NCBI RefSeq assembly: GCF_016862675.1
Contig: NZ_BONK01000004.1
Coordinates: 124,001 to 188,000, forward strand
Length of the DNA: 64,000 bases
Direction of reading: 5' to 3'
From: Cellulomonas chitinilytica
Lineage (GTDB): Bacteria; Actinomycetota; Actinomycetes; Actinomycetales; Cellulomonadaceae
The position numbers were made by a program, and so were the translations under genes. This document shows, in pieces, positions 59,092 through 64,000 of this stretch (position 1 is its first letter; each line of letters begins with the position of its first letter). The notes below the pieces were generated by a model, which was not told the DNA's origin, searched no databases, and worked only from the letters and a program-made list of their open reading frames with translations.

Positions 59092-60225
59092 TCACCAGCG
59101 GTTGTCGTGGATCGCCTCGGCCAGCGCCACGTCGTCCCCGGTGAACCCGTAGGACGCGAGCGACGCCGGCATCCCCAGGTACGTCGCGGCGTACGCGTCG
59201 GCGAGCGCCTCGTACCGCGAGGTCGGGAACATCGTCCCGGTGAGCCGCTCGATCTGCTTGTGCGCCGCCTCGTGCAGCGCGACGGCCCGGACGTACGACA
59301 CGAGCTTGCTCCGCGACCCCTGGTACGCGCCCGGGTCACCGCCGCCGAACGAGAGCTGGATCGTCGAGCTGCCCGAGCTGCTGCAGCCGCGGATGGAGAA
59401 CGAGCCGGCCGACACGGAGCCGGACTGCCCGCACGCGGTCGTCGCGACCCAGGAGACCGACAGCCCGTAGCTCCCGGCGGCACCGGCCGCCGCGGCGCGG
59501 ACGTCGTCCCACGCGGACGACGCGGGTGCGGCGGCAGCGCCGTCACCGCCGCCGCTGCTGCGCGCCGGTGCGGCGGCCCGCGCGGGGGCCGGCTGCTTCG
59601 CGGACCCGTGCTTCGTCGTGGCCCGACGCGCCGCGGCCGCCTCGGCCGCCGCCTGCTCGGCCGCGGCCTGCTCCGCCGCCGCCTGAGCGGCCGCCGCAGC
59701 CGCAGCGGCAGCCGCCGCCTCGGCCGCCGCGCGGGCCTGCACCGACGCGGCGACCTCCACGGCCGCCGCCTCGGCCTGCACGACGAGCGGCCGCGCGCCG
59801 AGCAGCGATCCCGCGTCGACCACGGCCCGCGCGGACGTGACGGCAGCGGTCGCCGTGTCGACCAGGCTCTCCCTGCCCGCCTCGACCGGGGCGCCGACGA
59901 CCGCGGCCTGGACGGCGTCGAGCCGCCCGCGCAGCGCGGTCAGCTCGGCGGCGAGCTGCGAGCGGACGGCGGCGCTGGTGGCGACGGCGGCACGATGCTG
60001 CTGCCGGTCGTTCCAGTCGGCGTCGGCCGCGCTCACCTTCTGGAGCACCCGGACCCGCTCGACGAGCGCGGTGTGCTTCGCCTGCGCGACGTGGATCGCG
60101 TTCCACTGGGCGGCGGTCGGACCTCCGGTGAGCAGCACGCCGCCGAGCGCGAGGACGCTCGACGCGACGGCCGCCCCTCTGCGGAGCAGCCGGACTGGTC
60201 GTGAGGTGACGACGGGACGGTGCAC
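59092..60225 (-). CDS. Secreted coiled-coil protein with HEAAH metallopeptidase-like domain
   Basis: 377 residues from the GTG at 60225, six bases after CAGGGGG; a GTG 12 codons upstream has a poorer site. A signal peptide (basic RPVRLLRRG, then VASSVLALGGVLLTGG) leads to a helical region (about 45-190) with an Ala/Gln/Glu heptad-like run. A Lys/Pro linker follows. The C-terminal domain (about 240-377) has two cysteines (TTACGQ, IRGCSS) and HEAAHKQIERL, a zinc-peptidase HExxH (His318, Glu319, His322), with a further EALAD (Glu339, Asp343) that could give the third ligand. It may cut cell-wall or extracellular proteins. Family not recognised. Confidence 0.75.
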   Translation of the reverse strand: MHRPVVTSRPVRLLRRGAAVASSVLALGGVLLTGGPTAAQWNAIHVAQAKHTALVERVRVLQKVSAADADWNDRQQHRAAVATSAAVRSQLAAELTALRGRLDAVQAAVVGAPVEAGRESLVDTATAAVTSARAVVDAGSLLGARPLVVQAEAAAVEVAASVQARAAAEAAAAAAAAAAAQAAAEQAAAEQAAAEAAAARRATTKHGSAKQPAPARAAAPARSSGGGDGAAAAPASSAWDDVRAAAAGAAGSYGLSVSWVATTACGQSGSVSAGSFSIRGCSSSGSSTIQLSFGGGDPGAYQGSRSKLVSYVRAVALHEAAHKQIERLTGTMFPTSRYEALADAYAATYLGMPASLASYGFTGDDVALAEAIHDNRW

Positions 60226-60390
60226 GGTGGGCCCCCTGAGGTGAGTCGACGCTGGCTGCACGCTTCGATCGACGACGGGGGGTCGGTGAGGAGGCGGTGG
60301 TGAGGATCGCCCCGGTTCGGCCCGCTGGGTTCGACCCGATCGGCCTATCCAGGTGCCGGGTGTCGGTGCCGCGGTCTACGTTGAACCGCT

Positions 60391-61314
60391 GTGACCCCTG
60401 TCATCGCGGCCCGTGGCCTCACCAAGACGTTCGGCGACCTCACGGCGGTCGACGGCATCGACTTCGAGGTGCCCGCGGGCGAGTCGTTCGGCCTGCTCGG
60501 ACCGAACGGCGCGGGCAAGTCGACGACCATGCGGATGGTCGGAGCGGTGTCGTCCCGCACGGCCGGCGACCTGCGGGTGCTCGGCCTCGACCCCGACGCG
60601 CACGGCCCGGAGATCCGTTCGCAGCTCGGCGTCGTCCCGCAGGAGGACAACCTCGACCCGGAGCTGAAGGTCCGCGAGAACCTCATCGTGTACGGGCGGT
60701 ACTTCGGCATCCCGAAGGCGGTGTGCGCGAAGCGCGCGGACGAGCTCCTGGCGTTCGCGCAGCTCGAGGACAAGGCGAGGAACAAGGTCGACGACCTGTC
60801 GGGCGGCATGAAGCGTCGCCTGACGATCGCGCGGGCGCTCATCAACGAGCCGCGCATCCTCATGCTCGACGAGCCGACCACGGGCCTCGACCCGCAGGCC
60901 CGGCACGTGCTGTGGGACCGGCTGTTCCGGCTCAAGGAGCGCGGCACGACGCTGGTCCTGACCACGCACTACATGGACGAGGCCGAGCAGCTGTGCGACC
61001 GGCTCGTCGTGGTCGACCACGGCCGGATCATGGCCGAGGGGTCGCCGTCGCAGCTCATCCGGCAGTACGCGTCACGCGAGGTCGCCGAGCTGCGGTTCGG
61101 GTCGGACCGCAACGCGGACGCGGCCGCACGGCTCGAGGGCTTGGCGGAGCGCATCGAGGTACTTCCGGACCGGGTGCTGTTGTACACGGACGACGGCGAG
61201 GCCCTGCTGGAGCGGGTCACGGACCTGGGCCTGCACCCGACGACGAGCCTGGTGCGGCGGTCCAGCCTGGAGGACGTGTTCCTCCGGCTGACGGGACGGA
61301 GCCTGATCGAGTGA
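60391..61314 (+). CDS. ABC transporter ATP-binding protein (ABC-2 exporter)
   Basis: 307 residues from a GTG at 60391. It powers an exporter of the DrrA/NodI type. Walker A GPNGAGKSTTMRM (about 38-50), signature LSGGMKRRLTIARAL, Walker B ILMLDEPTTGLD and the H-loop TTHYMDEAEQL are intact. The last 70 residues form the accessory region of this group. The stop overlaps the first permease start (GTGA), and the second permease follows the same way. Three genes therefore make one operon; the substrate (drug, lipid or polysaccharide) is unknown. Confidence 0.93.
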   Translation: MTPVIAARGLTKTFGDLTAVDGIDFEVPAGESFGLLGPNGAGKSTTMRMVGAVSSRTAGDLRVLGLDPDAHGPEIRSQLGVVPQEDNLDPELKVRENLIVYGRYFGIPKAVCAKRADELLAFAQLEDKARNKVDDLSGGMKRRLTIARALINEPRILMLDEPTTGLDPQARHVLWDRLFRLKERGTTLVLTTHYMDEAEQLCDRLVVVDHGRIMAEGSPSQLIRQYASREVAELRFGSDRNADAAARLEGLAERIEVLPDRVLLYTDDGEALLERVTDLGLHPTTSLVRRSSLEDVFLRLTGRSLIE

Positions 61315-62192
61315 GCACGCACACGAGCGGTCCCCCGAGCAGCCCGACGCCGGCGCCGGCGACGGACGACGCGACGAGCCGGGCGATGTCCGCGGGCGCC
61401 CTCCCCCGCCGGCTGGGCTGGTGGTACGTCGCCGAGCACACGTGGCGCGCGATGCGCGCGTACGCGTGGACGATCGTCATGGAGGGCATCGGCCAGCCCC
61501 TGGTGTACCTGCTGGGCATCGGCCTCGGGCTGGCGGCGTTCATCGAGGTCTCGGTCGCCGACGGCGCGGACGGCCCGGTGACGTACCTGCAGTTCGTCGC
61601 CCCGGCGCTGCTGGCGTCGTCCGCGGTGGGCATCACGATGGGCGAGTTCACGTACGTCGTGATGTCGGGGTTCAAGTGGCGGCGCCTGTACTGGGGGATG
61701 AACGCGTCGCCCGTGCAGCCGCAGCAGATCGTCGGCGGCATCGTGTTCGCCGTCGTGGTGCGGATGCTGCTCACCACGGCGGCGTACTACGTGCTGATCG
61801 TGGCGTTCGGGGCGGTCGTCGACCCGTGGACGGGTGCCCTCATGCCGTTGGTCGGGACGCTCGGCGGCCTCGCGTTCGGCCTGCCGCTGCTCGCGTACGC
61901 GGCGAGCATCACGGAGGACAAGGGCCAGTTCGCGATGGTCCAGCGGTTCGTGTTCACGCCGCTGTTCCTGTTCTCGGGCACGTTCTACCCGCTCGACACG
62001 ATGCCGGTGTGGCTGCAGTGGATCGGCTGGCTGTCGCCGCTGTGGCACGCCACGGAGATCGGCCGGTCGCTCTCGTACGGGTCGCCGCCGGGCGCGTGGC
62101 CGGTGGGCGTGCACCTGGCGATCCTGCTGGTCATGGCGACGACCGGCTGGGTGCTCGCGCGGCGCGTGTTCGTGAGGAGGCTGCGCGGATGA
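61311..62192 (+). CDS. ABC-2 type permease, subunit 1
   Basis: 293 residues from the GTG overlapping the ATPase stop. The first 40 residues are Pro/Ser/Thr-rich. Six membrane helices are expected; clear ones are GQPLVYLLGIGLGLAAFI, FVAPALLASSAVGITMG, GGIVFAVVVRMLLTTAAYYVLIV, MPLVGTLGGLAFGLPLLAY, FTPLFLFSGTFYPLDTMP and HLAILLVMATTGWVLARRVF. The FSGTFYPLD-LSPLWHATE segment is typical of ABC-2 permeases of the NodJ type. It ends with an ATG overlap to subunit 2. The two permeases probably form a heterodimer. Confidence 0.92.
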   Translation: MSTHTSGPPSSPTPAPATDDATSRAMSAGALPRRLGWWYVAEHTWRAMRAYAWTIVMEGIGQPLVYLLGIGLGLAAFIEVSVADGADGPVTYLQFVAPALLASSAVGITMGEFTYVVMSGFKWRRLYWGMNASPVQPQQIVGGIVFAVVVRMLLTTAAYYVLIVAFGAVVDPWTGALMPLVGTLGGLAFGLPLLAYAASITEDKGQFAMVQRFVFTPLFLFSGTFYPLDTMPVWLQWIGWLSPLWHATEIGRSLSYGSPPGAWPVGVHLAILLVMATTGWVLARRVFVRRLRG

Positions 62193-63013
62193 CGACGACC
62201 ACGGCCCCGGCACCGGTGCGGCGCGGCGGCGGTGTCCGCGCGCTGTACGCGGGGAACGCGCGCGCGATCCTGATGCGCAGCCTGACGGCGACGAAGTCCT
62301 CGAACTGGGCGGTCGTGCTGTCCGGCTTCTTCGAGCCGGTCTTCTACCTGGTCGCGATGGGGTACGGGCTGGGCTCGTTCGTCGGCGACCTCACGCTGCC
62401 GACGGGCGAGACGGTGTCGTACGCGGCGTTCATCGCCCCCGGCCTGCTCGCCGTCTCGGCCATGAACGGCGCGGTCTACGACTCGACGTGGAACGTCTTC
62501 TTCAAGCTCCACTTCGGCAAGCTCTACCAGGCGCAGCTGACGACCTCGATCGGCCCGCTCGACGTGGCGCTCGGGGAGATCTCGTATGCGCTCCTGCGCG
62601 GCGGCGTGTACGCGCTCGGGTTCCTCACGGTCATGCAGGTCATGGGCCTGAACCTGGCGTGGTCGGCGGTCGCGGCGGTGCCCGCCGTGCTGCTCGTCGC
62701 GTTCGGGTTCGCGTCCGTCGGGATGGCGGTGACGAGCTACCTCAAGACCTTCCAGCAGATGGACTGGGTCACGTTCGTCATGCTGCCGATGTTCCTGTTC
62801 TCGGCGACGTTCTACCCGCTGTCGGTGTACCCCGAGCCGATCCAGTGGCTGATCAAGGCGATGCCGCTGTGGCACGGCGTCGAGCTGGTGCGCGGGCTGA
62901 CGCTGGGCGTCCTCGACCCGTCGATGTACGTGCACGTCGCGTACTACGTCGTCATGGTCGTCGTCGGGCTGACGTTCACCACGACCCGGCTGCGGGCGCT
63001 CTTCCTCGACTGA
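62189..63013 (+). CDS. ABC-2 type permease, subunit 2
   Basis: 274 residues, ATG overlapping the subunit 1 stop after GAGGAGG. It is a paralogue of subunit 1 with the same layout: FFEPVFYLVAMGYGLGSFV, YAAFIAPGLLAVSAMNGAVYDSTWNVFFKL, LLVAFGFASVGMAVTSYL, MLPMFLFSATFYPLSVYP and MPLWHGVELVRGLTLG. The conserved pattern FLFSATFYPLS matches the NodJ/DrrB family. It ends the three-gene operon 20 bp before the convergent CBM2 gene. Confidence 0.92.
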   Translation: MTTTTAPAPVRRGGGVRALYAGNARAILMRSLTATKSSNWAVVLSGFFEPVFYLVAMGYGLGSFVGDLTLPTGETVSYAAFIAPGLLAVSAMNGAVYDSTWNVFFKLHFGKLYQAQLTTSIGPLDVALGEISYALLRGGVYALGFLTVMQVMGLNLAWSAVAAVPAVLLVAFGFASVGMAVTSYLKTFQQMDWVTFVMLPMFLFSATFYPLSVYPEPIQWLIKAMPLWHGVELVRGLTLGVLDPSMYVHVAYYVVMVVVGLTFTTTRLRALFLD

Positions 63014-63032
63014 CGACTGACGCCTGACGGGG

Positions 63033-64000
63033 TCAGCCGACCATGCAGGGTGCGCCGTTCACCGTGAACGCGGTCGGCGCGGTGTTCGTGCCGCCGTGCG
63101 ACCCGTTGAACCCGATGTCGGTGCTCGCCCCCGGCGCGAGCACCGCGTTCCACGGCTGACCCGTGGCGGTGACGGCCGAGCCGGTCTGCGACCACGTGGC
63201 GCTCCAGCCCTGCGTCACCTTCTGGCCGGTCGGGAACGTGAAGCCGAGCGTCCAGGTCAGCGGGGACGTGGCGGTGTTGGTGAGCCTGATCCGGGCGGTG
63301 AACCCGGTGCTCCAGCCGTTCGCCGAGTAGGCCACCGTGCAGCCGGGGCCCGGGATGACGTCGTCGAGCGTGAACGCCCGGAGCACGTCGGAGGCGACCC
63401 CGACGTCGCCGGCGGAGCCGACGGCCCGGACCTGGAACGCGTACTCGCGCATGGGCCACAGGCCGGTGACGGTGTACCGGGCCACCGCGCTCGTGCCGAC
63501 GACGGCGATCGCGTCGCCGGAGATCTGCTCGACCTGGTAGGTGACGTCGCCGGGCACGTCGTCCCACACGAGCGTGAGCGTCGTGCCGGTCGCACTCGTC
63601 TGGTGGAGGCCGGTGACCTTCCCGGGCTTGCCCGGCAGCGTCCTGAACGTCCCCGCCGGGCTCGCGGCGGACCGGTTGCCGGTGCGGTCCCGCGCGCGGA
63701 CGACGAACGAGTACGACGCGCCGGCGGCGAGTCCCGTCGCCTCGTACGTGGTCGTCGACGACGACCCGACGAACGCCTCGGTGTCGCCCTGCAGGACGTA
63801 GACGTCGTAGCCGGCGACGCCGAAGGGCGCCATGGTCCCGCCGGGGTCCGTCGACGCCGTCCAGGACAGGGTGGCACCGCTCGCCGTGACGGCGGTCGCG
63901 ACCGGCGCCCCGGGGGCGGAGGGCGGGGTCGTGTCGCGCACGATCTCGCGGACCGTCGACGCGTCGACGGCGTCGGACAGCGGCCCGAGCACCCCGCCCG
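63033..64000 (-). CDS. Secreted protein with two Fn3 domains and a C-terminal CBM2 (5' end outside window)
   Basis: Only the C-terminal 320 or so residues are seen; the frame stays open to the right edge. Two fibronectin type III domains (PPSAPGAPVATAVTASGATLSW and KPGKVTGLHQTSATGTTLTLVW starts) are followed by a CBM2 cellulose-binding domain. The CBM2 has its two end cysteines (GCTVAYSANGWSTGF ... NGAPCMVG) and the surface Trp set (NGWSTGF, GWSATW, GQPWNAVLAPG). This layout is typical of Cellulomonas glycoside hydrolases. The catalytic domain should lie upstream, outside the window. There is no clear terminator between it and the ABC operon. Confidence 0.92.
   Translation of the reverse strand, partial: GGVLGPLSDAVDASTVREIVRDTTPPSAPGAPVATAVTASGATLSWTASTDPGGTMAPFGVAGYDVYVLQGDTEAFVGSSSTTTYEATGLAAGASYSFVVRARDRTGNRSAASPAGTFRTLPGKPGKVTGLHQTSATGTTLTLVWDDVPGDVTYQVEQISGDAIAVVGTSAVARYTVTGLWPMREYAFQVRAVGSAGDVGVASDVLRAFTLDDVIPGPGCTVAYSANGWSTGFTARIRLTNTATSPLTWTLGFTFPTGQKVTQGWSATWSQTGSAVTATGQPWNAVLAPGASTDIGFNGSHGGTNTAPTAFTVNGAPCMVG

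Overview
The window is a high-GC (by eye above 70 %) actinobacterial chromosome segment that carries the replication origin. The order rplI-rpsR-ssb-rpsF, murJ, trxB-trxA, parB-parA-rsmG, jag-yidC-yidD-rnpA-rpmH, dnaA, dnaN, gnd, recF, DUF721, gyrB, gyrA, DUF3566, tRNA-Ile, a 39-residue DLW protein and tRNA-Ala is the standard oriC neighbourhood of Actinobacteria. A secreted protein with two fibronectin type III domains and a CBM2 cellulose-binding domain at the right edge points to a Cellulomonas-like member of the Cellulomonadaceae. That placement is inference, not something the sequence states.

Layout. 1-2.5 kb: secreted or cell-wall proteins (DUF1906-type, Tat-signal, peptidoglycan-binding). 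2.6-7 kb: rplI-rpsR-ssb-rpsF and a class A penicillin-binding protein, leftward. 7.2-9 kb: a PadR regulator translationally coupled to ino1. 9.2-13.2 kb: two tandem, paralogous ECF sigma/membrane-sensor pairs with the same promoter motif. 13.3-16.3 kb: an MFS exporter coupled to a LOV-GAF-PP2C phosphatase. 16.3-18.8 kb: CCA-adding enzyme and an unknown protein. 18.8-25.4 kb: NUDIX hydrolase, DUF6049, murJ and a separate pseudokinase. 25.5-29.5 kb: trxB-trxA behind a SigR-type promoter, a PLP aminotransferase and a D-Ala-D-Ala-ligase-like gene. 29.6-33.8 kb: parB, parA with a very long N-terminal extension, and rsmG. 33.8-38.4 kb: about 4.6 kb without a convincing gene, holding six of nine parS sites plus repeats. 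38.4-41 kb: jag, yidC, yidD, rnpA, rpmH, leftward. 41.35-53.5 kb: dnaA, oriC, dnaN, gnd, recF, DUF721, gyrB, gyrA, DUF3566, rightward. 53.6-64 kb: two tRNAs and accessory genes (ArsR/DUF5937 with a PEP-mutase-like enzyme, TetR with a DUF6326 protein, YCII, GNAT, an FtsK/SpoIIIE remnant, a secreted HEAAH protein, an ABC-2 exporter, and the CBM2 protein).

How it fits together. The core is the replication, segregation and cell-envelope hub: DnaA and oriC, gyrase, RecF, ParABS, YidC/RNase P/L34, and MurJ with its pseudokinase. Nine parS sites lie 5-11 kb from oriC. Three are embedded in parA and rsmG, always in the reading register that encodes Val-Ser-Arg-(Glu/Gly)-Thr. The most unusual items are the gene-poor parS region, the ParA extension, the twin sigma operons with matching promoters, and the LOV-type light-sensor phosphatase.
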